From Enoplosus armatus (Eukaryota; Chordata; Actinopteri; Centrarchiformes; Enoplosidae), in assembly GCF_043641665.1 (NCBI RefSeq), contig NC_092180.1, positions 10,967,891 to 11,031,890 on the forward strand: DNA of 64,000 nt, written 5' to 3'. The stretch's first letter is position 1; the number at the start of each line of letters is the position of its first letter. Made by a program: the position numbers and the translations under genes. Below the pieces are notes generated by a model. That model did not search any database. It saw only the letters and a list, made by a program, of their open reading frames with translations, and was not told where the DNA came from. Of the stretch, positions 1 through 12,658 are shown piece after piece.

Positions 1-717
1 GAAAGTAATATCTGGCTGACAAGTGCAGTGGTTACTGTGAAAAAGGTGAGTTACTTGCCTATGTTGAATAGAATATGGACAGAAAACGCCATAAGCAGCC
101 CCCTATAAGAAGTTATACCTCAAATCAAGCCATGCGTGGGAGGATGATTGTCCAGAGTTCCATAGATAAATATGACCTCCTCTACCATGGGACTTAGAAT
201 TAGCACCTGCACTGTGTGGCCTTTTGATCACAATAACCACTAGTGATTGATTAACTTCTAGAAATAGCTTTGGCTTTCAGCCACAAAGCAACCATCTGAA
301 GGAGTTTTGATATTAAAGCTAAAGCGTCTCAGGTTTGGAGACTTTAATAAATATGTTAATTGTCCTTTAGAAGTCAAATTACAAACAAGCATATTGCCCT
401 TTACTTCTTGTTCTCTTGCCATGTTTAAAGGTTCTCTGTTGAGTTATTTGATATAACAAAATAGGATTCAACTGCAGCCTCCAAAATGACCATAAAGGTG
501 AATCAACACTTCTCTTCAAAGTTATTTATATCCTTCACAAAGGTGGGATTTATTGCAGGAATTCACTTAATAATCAATAAAAGAAATCAATAGATGAAAC
601 CATAGTGAAAGACTATATAGATTATATAACACCAAGTCTCATCTGATGTTGTGCTAATATAGAATATCCGTCATTCATCTGTGCTCTGCAACTGATTCAC
701 TCTCAATCCCTTTGAAT

Positions 718-877
718 CTAAAGGTGTGTTTCCACATTTACAGTTGATTCCACGCTGTCTCTTCTCCCCTCTGATGGATCTGGTGAATGAGCCCCACTTG
801 ATGCAACATCTGCTGCAGATGATTTGTCATTGTTCCCATTCCTCCCTTTAATCCAGACTGCATACAGAGAGTTGGAC
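718..877 (-). other. Possible 3' exon of the tyrosinase-like gene
   Basis: An acceptor-like TTACAG precedes this segment, and a strong donor (CAG then GTAAAG) lies just past the tyrosinase-like stop, at 1526-1518. If the two are joined, this segment is 3' UTR or an alternative C-terminal tail. Two frames stay open for 45-53 codons, but neither encodes a membrane helix. A minus-strand AATAAA lies at about 554-549. This is inference only. Confidence 0.2.
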
Positions 878-1542
878 CTGTAATCAAACTGAATTCAAAG
901 ACATGAGAGTAATTGAGATATATATAAAATATCATATACATGCATTTGATTAATTTCTGTGAAGAAGACAACTAAATTTAAGGGTTATTTTAGAAGTTTA
1001 TATCTTTATTAATTTAGTATAAAGCCAGGCTGCTTGGACTATTAAAACATATGTATGATAGTAAAATTTAAAATCATAATATGGGCATAGTATTGTGTTA
1101 CTAAAAATATAAGGAAAAATCATCTTATACTTTGCAATATCCACAGGAAATAGTTGATTCAGAATTGTATACAAACTGCTAGTTTTACACAAACTTCTTG
1201 CAGGTATTAAGTTCACTATTTAGGTTAATTGTACCTGTGCTGTTATTGTTTTTTATGCAATAAATATAATGAAATATACATAAAGGTATTACAAAAGAAG
1301 TAGGCTACTTTTTCCCCTTTTTTGTAATTGAATGTGGGTGGAGGGGCTCTGGGGTTCGTCAGTGTATATACAATGGTAAAATAGGGATCCCTTAAGTAAA
1401 AGGTTGGGAACCACTGCTCTTGAAGACCTGATAATGAGAGATATGTTTTTCATGTCCAGCACCATGATACATACAGGCATGAATTATCAATTGTTCTTAC
1501 ATTAGTTTTACAATTATCTTTACCTGCTGCTTGTCTCGCTAC

Positions 1543-3380
1543 TCAGTCCCCGGCTCCAAAGAGATCGAGGCTGTGTTCCCTGTAGCTGTAACCCAGGCTC
1601 TGGGTGTCCTTGTCCCAGTAGTAGCCATTGGTGCGTAGGGGGAAGTAGGGGGCCATGAAGGCATATGCTGTCTGGGCTGGATGGACCTCGTCACTAACAG
1701 GGTAGGTTGCGTTACTGTGGTTCCGCAGCCATATCTCGAGAAGCCTGTGACAGATTCACACAGCACAGAGAATACAATAAACATCCTTAATAAATTATTG
1801 TCATTAATAAGCTGAAGTGAACTCAAATGTACTGTGATTTTGAGCACAGCACAAGGTGAACACCAAAAATTGTATCTTTGTTTTCAAATATTGAAGGATA
1901 GTTTCACATTTTTTCAAGTTTGTGTTAAAATGATATTTGCCCTTATGTACATTGAAACAGTTTTTGGTCACGCAATCATCCTTTCCGTACTTCAATGTAC
2001 ACATAGGCATGCCAGTGCTGTTTTCAAAGACACTTCAAAAAATGTGAACCTATCCTTTTTTAAAGTTAAAATTAAAATGACATGGCCTACTTGTCAATGA
2101 AGCTGTGATGCACCATGAACATGGGGTCATTGGCTGCAGTGGGTACATTAGACATAGTGCCATTGAAGTAATTGTGGACCAGGTTGTGCATAGAGGAATT
2201 CAGGTGTCGGGTATTGCCTGGAATCTCAAAACCTGGGAGGACAAAAGAACAAAGTAAAAGTCACCTGGTCTTAATAAGAAATATAATTTATGTATTAGGC
2301 AATTTAATTTACCTTCTAGCGTACTCCTGAAGCTGTTCCTAGAAGTTCTGTCATATGGAGGGGTGTCAAAAAGTTCTTTTGCCAATGTGTTTTTAACATC
2401 CTCAGCGGTTGGCAGTGTTGAAGAGTCTGGATCATTGCCAGGGTTGCGGATCAGATGCTCTGGATCAGAGTTATTAGCGGGGGAGCAGATTATACCAAGA
2501 CCTTCCGCAAATGGACAGATGATCTGTGGAGCAAAGAAAGAGGAGGACATGAGTTAGAAGAAGAGAAAGCACAGGTGTTTGGGGAAGAATGAGAATGATA
2601 TCTCACCGTCCACTTTGAGAAAAGGGAAGCACTGTCTATACGACCATCTTGGCCAACTCCCCCAAAGTACTGGTTGTTGCAGATGTTGCAGTGGTCGGTC
2701 CTGGTCCAGTCCCAATATGGTATGTAGAAATCTTGGTTCCCAGTGAGCTCCCTGATATCTCTCTCAATAAAGAGGAGAAACACTCGGTGCCAGAAGAGAA
2801 AAGCAGGGCCCTGGTGTGCAGAATCATTTTCAGTCCCAGCGTAGCTCTTAGATGCGTAGTAATGCATCCATATGTACACACCGTAGACACTTGTGTTGTG
2901 AAATTCATAGTTCTCTTTGTCTGTTGTGTCATTGCTTGTCAAGATCATATACCGCTTGCTGGTGCTATTTCTTGCCAGGTTCAGACTTGCGAAGAAGCGC
3001 TCCCTCTCAGAATCAGTCAGATCTGTTATCTCTTTCCTCACCACAAGGTGCGGTTTGTCACATTGGGGTCCTGCCCAGCCCGGGAGGCACTGACCACAGT
3101 CATATCCATCATAGTTACCCTGGCATGTACACACTGAATCAAAGAAGGCGTGAGGCCAGTCCACCCTGTAGTCGAATGGTTTTCGGATCTCTGTTGTAAG
3201 TGTTTCACAGTCTCCTCTCCCTGAGCTGGACCCACAAGCAGAGCCGTTAAAGAGGGGGCAACACATCTTTGTGTCCAGAGCCTCTTGTGTTGTACAGGGA
3301 CGTGGAATCTGAGCCTCCACCCCTCTGAGGCTCGTCAGACATAGCAGGACCAGGCAAAAGCACTGGAGCAACAGCAGCAT
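1543..3380 (-). CDS. Tyrosinase-family copper oxidase, predicted secreted form
   Basis: Four exons read on the minus strand: 3380-2607, 2523-2313, 2232-2091 and 1744-1543. All junctions are GT/AG and in phase, giving 442 residues. Residues 1-23 are a signal peptide, followed by a cysteine-rich EGF-like region (about 29-107) and the type-3 copper domain. CuA ligands are His173, His189 and His198; CuB ligands are His344, His348 and His371. Tyrosinases oxidise phenols to quinones, as in melanin synthesis. The PYWDW motif (221-225) and the HH pair at CuB are tyrosinase-like; Tyrp1 and Dct have PYWNF. The long first exon also matches the TYR gene layout. Other positions, such as FDTPP and MHNLVH, resemble Dct, so the protein is divergent. 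The frame stops at 1545-1543, just after the catalytic core, and no transmembrane helix is seen, whereas vertebrate TYR (about 530 aa) has one. Which paralogue this is remains open. Confidence 0.85.
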
Positions 3381-5431
3381 GTTGGAAGAGATGGAGACAG
3401 ATCAGTGCTCAAATCAAGTCTCCATAAAACACCAAGAGGATACAGCAAAGTCACCGGCTCTTCACTTTTAAAGGGAAAATGTCAAAGGACTTTGACATTT
3501 ATGCTGCAATATTTGAACAAGCTGTATACAAGTGGTAAACATTTCTGTGAAGTCTCCAGACAGATGTCTGTCTCTAACGCAAGACTGTGTGTTACACCAC
3601 TCGACCAGAGGTTCTATGTACTTTATTATATTCATGGTTAATTTTTAAATAGAATTGAAAATGAACGGCACAGCATGTGTTGTATCAGCTGTGTCAACAT
3701 GAGACCCAAAAGTTCAGAGAGAGACAGAAAAGAAAGGAAGATGAGAAGAAAAACACAACTTTGGATGAAGGAGCAATCAAAAGTTTGAAAGGCTCTGACT
3801 TTCAGTCATATTTGGGAATCTCCTTTTATTTTTATCTTTTATGCAAACGTATTAGTGAATGAGTGAACAACCAGAATCCCTGGACCTTCAAGCAGATAGC
3901 ACACGGCAACATGCTGGGTATCAGGAAGGTGACCTGCACAACCATGGACGCTTCACTGGAAAATTTCACCTCCTGGGGAGGGTGTGACAGGCCTGAAGTA
4001 CAGAAATCAATTCAGTGTCATATTATGACACCGTCCAGACCACACCATTTAAGAAGCAACCAACATTTTGAAAGGATCTGACATTCAGTCATATTTGGGG
4101 GTTGTGGATGTGTGGGTGTGCATGGGGATGTTTTCCATCTAATGGATAAACATAATCTGGTATTACCCATTCATTTCCTATGCTGGTCATTTTTCACCGG
4201 GAACACCACAGGTGTTACAAAGTTGATTAGACCACTCAAAATTTAATGAAAGTGGTGATCAGCGATTTTATATGTTCAAATGCCTAGTGTGGATCATAAG
4301 GTCTTGAGGCAATCAGAGGAAAAATAAAGATTTTATGATTTTATGAAGTTGTAAATCGGTCAGATTTGACCCAAACACAACAGAAGGGTTAAAACAACAA
4401 ATAAACTAGATTATGTATTTCAGTTTCACATGGTGACTCAAGTATTGTGACAATATTGAGTTTTAAAGTCCTTCTGTCTAATCAGCTGCAAAAAGATGTA
4501 AAAGAAAAGTGATTTCACTAGATTAGTAACAAATAATACACAAAATGGTTGTGTAAGTATTTTCCCTCTTTATTGTAAGTTACGTAATAGGTTGAATGTT
4601 GCAACATTTTTACACTTATGTTGTATTCATTTTCATTATTCACAACTGTTGCATTTCCCATTAGCTTTTGACAGAACCTCTGCATGAACCTGCTGTCTGA
4701 GAAATTACAGTACAATATCTTGTACAGAATATGAACAAAGAAACCCCAGTATCATGATTCACATTTCTTGAAAGACTGAGTCGTCTATTCGAAAATATAT
4801 GTCAATATCAATGTACCGCAAAATCACAATCACATTTCCCAAAATGGCTTAAATCCACTGTAAGGGTCTACCGAACAAAGCAGAGTCCTATGCCCTGTGT
4901 TTCACCTCACACGCAGTTTTCTCATTTTGGCGTTGTGACCATGCTGGGATTTGTTTTGTCTCCCAATTAACGTAACTGTGTTTACTAATACGTTAAAGAC
5001 TTCATATATACATAAGTTATGAATATGCAGCCCCCCTAGCTGGAGTTTGACCCTGGTAATGTGATTATACCTGATCGTATAGCTGCCTGGCAAGCCTAAA
5101 TCCGGGATACAAATTTCAATTTACACGCATGCGCTTTGTGCGAGGAACGTTTCGAAAACAGCAGCGCGAAAAGTAGGTCGGCCGCTGACATCTTGTCTAA
5201 GTAATTTGCGATTATATGCGGAAAGATGTATACGACACATGTGTCTTAACCATCGTCTTAACGTTAGATAACTTGTTTTAGGCCTTCATTTTTACTCAAC
5301 AACGCTGTTAATTGTTACTTGTTACGTTAGCTTATTTACGTTAGCTTAGTCAGACGTTACTACATTGCGTTACATTGACGTGAGCTACATCTGCTGTATA
5401 TTTACTGTATCTTTAACGTTAGCTAGCAGAT
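3381..5431. other. Intergenic region between the divergent tyrosinase-like gene and cenpq
   Basis: No coding exon is recognised. The left end is the promoter and 5' side of the minus-strand tyrosinase-like gene. Around 4100-4400 the sequence looks like degraded repeat. From about 5100 it becomes CpG-richer and forms the cenpq 5' region, with several short GTTAGCTTA/ACGTTA repeats. Confidence 0.5.
5164..5172 (-). promoter_or_regulatory. E2F-type site upstream of cenpq
   Basis: GCGCGAAAA on the plus strand is TTTTCGCGC on the minus strand, a match to the E2F consensus. It lies about 260 bp before the cenpq start codon in CpG-rich sequence. Cell-cycle control of a kinetochore gene by E2F is plausible but inferred. 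Confidence 0.4.
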
Positions 5432-8400
5432 ATGAAGCCCGCACGAGGTTCTAAACGGGCCGCATCAAACGCTCCTAATTTGAAAAACAAGACAAAAACA
5501 GACAAGACGACGAAACAACAAGCAACGGAGCGTCAGGTAAGATGAGGTCAAAACTACAGCTGATGTTGACCCGATGATCAGCATCGTTGTGTCAGCCTCT
5601 GGTTGTTAACTTGTTACCCAGCGTCGCTTCACACGCTTTAGTAATGTTTTCATAGGACCCGGGGCCCAGTGACAACCATCACAAGAGCACCCACTCAAAA
5701 CCAGCAAAGAAGAGGAAAGGTTAGAACAGCTCTTTCTACCTCGGTGTCCTGCCTCTTGAGATGGATAAATATTACATCTAGCAGGGATAATGTTGCAGCA
5801 TACTTTATGGTTTCTTGTGTTGCTCCTTGTGTCCTGAAAAGCTGAAGGCTCATCTTCAGTCTCTAACAAAGCCAAAGATCAGGAAAACTGGAAGCTCATA
5901 CCAGGATCCTCCATCACTGCTCTGGAGAATATAATGGACTTGTCAATACTGTGAGTTTCACTGTGTTAATTTACACTTTATTACCTGCTCGTCTCTTGTT
6001 ACTCTGAAAAGCAGTATTTCCTTATTTATGGTATATATACTGAGTCTGCCTTAAATTCTACCTTAACAAAGATAATAATGTTTTGATTGACAGTGGTGTT
6101 GAACTGGATGTTATTATACTGAGAGGTATTTCTAATGGTTTCTATTTACAAACGGGATGGGGGGGGGGGCTAGTAGAAACACATTTCACTCATGTTCTGA
6201 CATACATACCTATGAAATGTCACCATTACATAGTTTGTACGCCAGAGAGCACTGACAAGTTGATGTTTACATCATAACACATCCCTCTCAGTACATATCT
6301 TCACCACCATTATTTAAATAGCAAATCCTAAGGATGCGTATCAAGATTGTTTGTTTATGTTAAAAAAAATGACTATTGACCAATATATCGTTACTGGATT
6401 TTTTAAAATCCCAAATATTGATACCTGTATCAGCCTCAAAATCCCACTTAAGCAAAATTAGAATGGCACTTCAATTACTGCCAATGAATAGTAGTCCAAA
6501 TCAAACTTGTCAGGATATCTTTGTTCTGTTTTTACAGAGCAATTCTTGCTTTGAGGCAGACTGAAAAGAAAGAGAGCCAGGAACATCTGAACACGATGAA
6601 AACCAGGTGAGCAATAAGTCAGAAATTAAGATGTAAATAAATGGCATGAACCTGCTCTTTTACTAACACATTTAACGGATAAGGACAAATTAGTTATATT
6701 GCACAGCGGGTAGTTTTTTTCTCTCTACTTATGCTCCAGTATCATAAAATACCATAATAACAAGACTGTAGTTAGTCTTGGCTGCTTAGTAGAAAGACTC
6801 TACTTTTTAAATAATGAAGTATGGAAGGTGTTAGATATTTGTCTTTCATGCATTTTATTATAGTGAATTTTTATTGAATTTTCTACTGTGCCAATAGACG
6901 TTGCTACTCGCAACATGTTCAACTGACATGAACGAACAGTACGAACAACATACAGTATGTCAGCTCACATAACCAAGTTGCCGTTCAATGCAGTGAACAG
7001 TGTTCCACTGTTATGCATTATATTGGACAAAACTCAAAGGCATTTAAAATGTGATGTACGATCGTATTATTTATTTTCTTTTATTCATATATTTGAAAGG
7101 GATGAAACATAAATTCATTCATTCTAACCGTAGCTAATTTGCAGTCCTTGTCCCTGGTTAAGCTTTAAAGGGATAAAACACATAATAAAACACTCTAATA
7201 CAAGCATAGAGACAAACAATAAAACAAACATAAACAACCACTACAAACAGTAGGCTAATTGAAACAACATCATCATGAACATCAAATTAACACCCAACCC
7301 TAATCCTCCAGAAAAAAAACGTTGATTGTCAAGGATCATGTCTTAGTTGCACTTTTAGTTTTTTGTCCACGGATATATATCCCAAACTTTTTTTTAGGTT
7401 CCTTGCTCAATGTGCACAGCTCAAAGTTCCAGTGCAGAAACAAAAAGATTTGGAGCGTTCATCTCACCGCCACCAGGAGGAGACCAAGAAGTCCGTGGTT
7501 GGAAAGAAGACCCTGAGCTCTCTGGAGGTGAGAAACGGTTGGAGACAAGTACAGCTAGATATTTTAGATATTTTCATAATTTGATCTGTTAGATTATTTT
7601 TATATTGCAGTTAGTGCTAGTTGATTGTTATCATTTAAATAATTTCTCAAATAAATTTGATTTGGGAAAAAAAATGGCAAACATTTGTTGGTTTCAGCCT
7701 CTTAAAGGTGGGGATTTGCTCAGTGCATTTAATTGATTAATTTAATTATCTGTAATATACATAAGTAAATGGTGTCTGTAGTTGTGTTACATGATGCCCT
7801 GTTGTGTTGTATTGTGTTGTCTGGCTTTCCAGGAAGACTTGAGGGCTGTGGTCAGTGCCCTGGAGAGGACAGAGGAGCGGACTGTCTCTTTACAGCACAC
7901 ATGCACTTTGCTGAGAGACCAGGTGGAGGAGGAGGAGGAGAAAGCTAAAAAGGTGCAAAGCACTCACACATGCCAGCATACAAAAATAAGTATAAACATT
8001 ATAAAATGTATTTGTGCCCTGAACTTTTAATGTGTTGTTATTCCGCTGGAACATTCATGCATTATTACTTTCTCTCTTATTTTTATCTTATATACTTCTA
8101 ATCATTTATTTTTTACTTTTATCTCTTGATCTGCACTTATTTCTGTCATTGTGGTGGTGTAACACCTGTATTTCCTCTCTGGGGATCAATAAAGGCATAT
8201 GTATTATTCTTTAACTGATTGCTGATTAGTTAAAACAAGGTAGAGGTGTCTTTGTCTGTTTTCAGACATGCTTGTGAAGCGTTATTTAAGATTGTGTTTT
8301 CCTTTGCAGGGAGACACAAATGTTTTGCTAAACTGATATCCGTCCTTTATTCATGCAGATATTATGTGTAAATATATATTTATAGTTTTTGAATCTGTTT

Positions 8401-9625
8401 GGATGACAATTTTTGCCAGAAAAATCCACAACGGCAAAATGTGTCATGATACATTATTTGCCAAAACACTCTGGCAGACTCTTGTTATCATAAGGTTTTC
8501 ATAATTTCCTAATATGTATTAACTCTGACAAAAGTGTCTTTAAAATTTACTACATTAAATAGGTCATTTCATTACTGTAGACATCAGAATTGAGGTGACC
8601 CAGAAACAGACTGCTTTTCTGCACACAAATATTAGCCTGTTTGACATAAGTGAGTGTACACACTTCTTGTTTATTCAGTTGAACAGCATGATGAAATGTG
8701 GCGGTTGTCGGGGATCTGACATAATGGGTGTATTCTTGAGAAAGTGGGTCTGAACAGTAAGTACAGGAAATGTCAGTCATCAGTTAGTATAATGTACTTG
8801 ATCCATATCAAAGCACAGATTTGCAGTGTGAAGTCTTTCATTTACCTCAACTATTAGATGAAGAGATAAAGATTAAAAATTATACTCATGCTGTCCCTTT
8901 CTTCCCTGCTGTGTTCACACAGATCTTACAGATAACTGAGCAAGCAGTTCTCAACCTCCCTCCTCTCCCTCCACAAAAAGATGAAACAACATTAGAGGTG
9001 AGCATGAGTGGTGCACAAAACACACTTTCTAGTATCTTCTTGACCTGTCCCTTTTGCACAATAGCTGTCTTCACTATTAAATGCACTCATATTGTTCCAT
9101 CCCTTTTTGTGAATAAGACGTGGTTAAAATGTCTGAGTGGGCTCTTCCTCTACAATGTAACAGGAAAGTCTAAACATGTTCTCTGTTGTGCAACTTCTTT
9201 GAAAATTTGTGAAAAAAATATGAAATCTGTCTTACGAAAGGCACAGAGAGAACGTGACATCTGTGGTTCTATATTGTCTGGTCTGATCTCATCAACTATG
9301 GGTTTTTGTTTCCGAGAACATTTTACAAAACACTGTCATAATACTCCACATTTACTAGAAACACACAAAATCACACAGCAGTGCTTGGTGTTTTTGTTTT
9401 CGTCAGGCTCGGATGAGAAAAATTATATCAGACAGTGACTCTGAGGCCACTGCCCGGAAACTGGGAGAAATCCTGCAGAAACCAGAGGACATCCAAGATG
9501 CTCATGTGCTGCTTCTGCAGGCACACAAACATGCTGATCAGTTCTTCAAACCTGGCTTTACTCCGATCAGTGCTGCGTCTTGTTCAGACTGGAATCTCGC
9601 CAAATCTCTCCTTACACAGGCCTGA
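5432..9625 (+). CDS. cenpq: Centromere protein Q (CENP-Q)
   Basis: Eight coding exons: 5432-5536, 5656-5719, 5842-5950, 6538-6606, 7398-7527, 7833-7952, 8923-8997 and 9407-9625. All are GT/AG and in phase, giving 296 residues (human CENP-Q has 268). CENP-Q is a subunit of the CENP-O/P/Q/U/R group of the inner kinetochore (CCAN) and acts in chromosome alignment and kinetochore-microtubule attachment. The N-terminus is basic, rich in Lys and Ser/Thr, and disordered. Exons 3-4 hold the Trp-containing helix and the LxxMxxSIL-like segment. Exon 5 carries a CAQLKVP block matching the family's CETLKVP. Exon 6 is an acidic coiled coil ending in EEEEEK. Exon 7 contains VLNLPPLP, matching the family's VLSLPELS. 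The start is the first ATG, 260 bp after an E2F-like site. AATAAA at 9921-9926 could be its polyadenylation signal. For exon 3 an alternative acceptor six bases downstream is equally in frame. Confidence 0.9.
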
Positions 9626-11391
9626 CAAAAATATTACAAAAGGAAATTTGCAGATGTAAGAGGTTTGCAAGTGTGCACACGTGGTATGGAGAAATATTAC
9701 TTGGTCTTAAAATTTCTCAGTTCCACTTTTTGTGGTTGTGGAGCACCTGCAATAATCAAATTCACCCAATGTAGAATTAGAAAATTTCCAACTGTACAAT
9801 TAGAAAATGTCCAACAATAGTAGTAGTAGTACTAATTGCTGGGGCAGACAGTAATTTAAGCAGTAATTATTGCAAAAGCCTAAACCATGAAGTTTCTTTA
9901 AAGTTTGGGAAAAGCGGTGAAATAAAAGGACCATCATATAGGTAGATAAAATAAGACAAGAACTTCCATTCCATTTCTTCTTAAAACGCAGTAAACTAGC
10001 ATTCACACTGTGCACCATTCTGCTCCTTGCCCCTTCTTCATCTTTCTTTCTTTTTTTTTCTTAAGATTATCTTTGCCTTAATTGGAAAGCTGATAGTATA
10101 GAGGCAGGCAGGAAACGAAGAGAGAGAGGAAGGGGTATAACATGCAACGAAGGTCCACAGTCTGAATCAAACCATGAGTGTTGTGGTTATGTGGTATGCG
10201 CCTTCACCATTTGACCACCAGCATTCGATTTCATATGAAAATGATAGTTAAATTGACTGTTACACTGTGGATGCATTTGTTTTTTGGTAGAGAGAAAGGT
10301 CTGATATCCAACTTCTTGTCATCGTTTGAGCCTAAACACCAGAACACATAAATGTCTTTAAAGTACTGTACTTTCAAATCAAGAACTGGTTGTTCATAAT
10401 TGAAATTCTTCCTCGTTGGACCTTGAAGACATGAGTGCATGCTGTAGACAAGTATCAACTGTGGCTGTATGAACAGATGTAATTAAATAAAATACCATTT
10501 AAAGAAGTTGACAAATGTGTATTCATGCTTTACTGAAGAAAGAAAATAAATATAAAGATATCTTTTAATTACACTTTTATTCCTTTGTTAACAATGACAG
10601 AATATGTGCTTTAACAAACAACAAATAATTGTAAAGCTATCTTTGCAACACATTGACTTCCTGCTCAGCATGTTGTGTTTCAATCCTCTAACAGCCTATA
10701 GACATACATACATACATTCATTGATTTGAGGTACAACTAGTACTAGATATGGAGACTAAGACCTGTTTTAATCTGGACATCTTGAGCATGGGTTAAACAG
10801 AATTATGGATCTGAGTCACCATTGATACTGATAAGGTAAATTCAGTATCACATTCCTTGTATACTGAGACATTACATGCAAACTTAATGGTCCTTATCTT
10901 GCAGGAACCCATATGACAAAGGTTACCCTCGGTTCCAGGAGACTGTGGCATTGAAATGATGTTGACTTTGGCTTGTTGTTTACCATAAAGGTGTTTCCTG
11001 CCCACTGACATACGGACAAGATGATTCATGAATTCATTTTTATGCCCAATTATGACCCTGCCTTCAGCATGCCGCAACAGAAGCAACATTTTTGGAGTCG
11101 TCAGTCATCTAGTTTACTGATGAAACTAGTGTCCATATATCTACTTGTTTTAAGCTGACAGTAGAGCCTGGGTTTCTCATGGTTTCTGGCATCATGGATC
11201 TAAACCTTTTAAATCAAAATTTTCATGCCAAGGATTCCCCATTGGAGGGAGTGTCCTGTCAGAAAGTGCTATGAGCAATTTGCGCAAATGGAGCAATCAA
11301 CCAGTTAAAAGTAATATTTAAAGATCAAAGGCATCCTTTATTTGAACATAGAAAAACTGCTTAAAATTTTAAAACATTGTTCACCTCTCGG
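9626..11391. other. cenpq 3' region and intergenic DNA
   Basis: This stretch holds the presumed cenpq 3' UTR, a SINE relic (about 10060-10225) and the 3' flank of the minus-strand GPCR, with a minus-strand AATAAA at 11342-11337 about 50 bp past its stop. I see no other gene. Confidence 0.5.
10060..10225 (-). mobile_element. tRNA-derived SINE relic
   Basis: Read on the minus strand, 10217-10207 (TGGTCAAATGG) resembles a polymerase III A box and 10173-10164 (GGTTTGATTC) resembles a B box, about 35 bp apart as in tRNA promoters. The B box departs from GGTTCGATTC at one position. A tract of A and T residues lies near 10045-10065. It is a degraded copy, not a functional tRNA gene. Confidence 0.5.
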
Positions 11392-12624
11392 TTACATCTG
11401 TGAGTTCTTAAGTGAGTTCTTAAGTGACTTTCTTCGTATGGAGTCTGTGGAGTCATCATTGAAAAGGCGGTCAATAGTGGAGACAACTGAAGCTCTGATA
11501 GCGCGGCCTAAGCCTCGGGCAGCAAACACATACAATACAGGGTTAAGAGCACTCTTGATGTACACCAGGAACAGAGATATGTATGTGCCATATACTGCTC
11601 CTTTATACAGTGTGACCTGTTCAGGACGTCCCTCGGCCAAGGCCCGCAGGAACCGACAAACAAAATAGGGCACCCAGCAGGTGATGAAGAGGAGCATGGT
11701 GAAAAAGAGCACATGGTACATCCTGGTCATCCTGCGGGCAGTTGAAGGGGACGAGGAGGTGGGTGTTGGGGGCATTGCTTGCTGAACGGTGAACAAAACA
11801 GCCAGGTTACTTCCCAAGAACACCAGGAGAGGCAAGATGAAACCTGCTATCGTCTCTGTGACAAACAGCGCCATGTCAAACTTCCCACTCTCCAGGCACT
11901 GGTATGTTCCGTTGATTTCCTTCAGGACGGCACTGTGGAGGTAAGGGACAGACAAGACGGTGGCTATCAGCCATAAGATGCCACAGGCCAGAGGAACGGC
12001 CCACGAGGGGCGTCGCAGTCGAGCCCACACAGGCTTCAGCAGACACAGGCATCGCTCCAGGGCCACAGCACAGAGCAGGAAAGCGGAGGCGTATAAGCCC
12101 AGGCCTCGCAGGAACATGACCAGGTGGCAGAAGACGAGGCCAAACGGCCAGCTGTACTTGTGAGCCACGTAGCCCAACATGAGGGGGGTACGCAGGAGCA
12201 GCACCAGGTCGGCCAGGGCCAGGTTCAGGACGTAAATACGGAAACTGCTAGCAGCACGCGTCTCCTCACCACTGCCTCTGCGCACCAGGTGACGATGACT
12301 CCGCAGTCCAAGTGCCCAAACCACCAGCCCATTCAGAGGTACGCCCACCTTCAAGAACCAACAAGACCAGTGGCCAATTACATTTAGGACGACAGACTGA
12401 ATACACTTATTTGCTTCATTGCATAAAGTTAAATGAGAAGATTGATACCACTCTCATGTCTGTTGAATAAATATGAAGCTACAGCCAGCAGCCAATTAGC
12501 TTAGCTTAGCATAAAGAAAAAAAAACTGGGGCAAACAGCTAACCTGGCTCTGTCCAAAGCTCAATAATGAACTCGTTATATCTTGGTACAAAAACCAAAG
12601 TATAAAAGTGACAAGTTGTTGGGG

Positions 12625-12658
<34 letters not shown>

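Noticed and set aside
2649..3137. Long plus-strand open frame over the first tyrosinase exon
   Set aside because: It is antisense to a well-supported exon with conserved copper motifs; no family pattern is seen.
1543..3380. Assignment as dct or tyrp1
   Set aside because: PYWDW and the CuB HH pair, and the long first exon, fit tyrosinase better, although a few positions resemble Dct.
10164..10217. Functional tRNA gene
   Set aside because: The A and B boxes are present but diverged, and no clear cloverleaf acceptor stem is seen; it fits a SINE relic.
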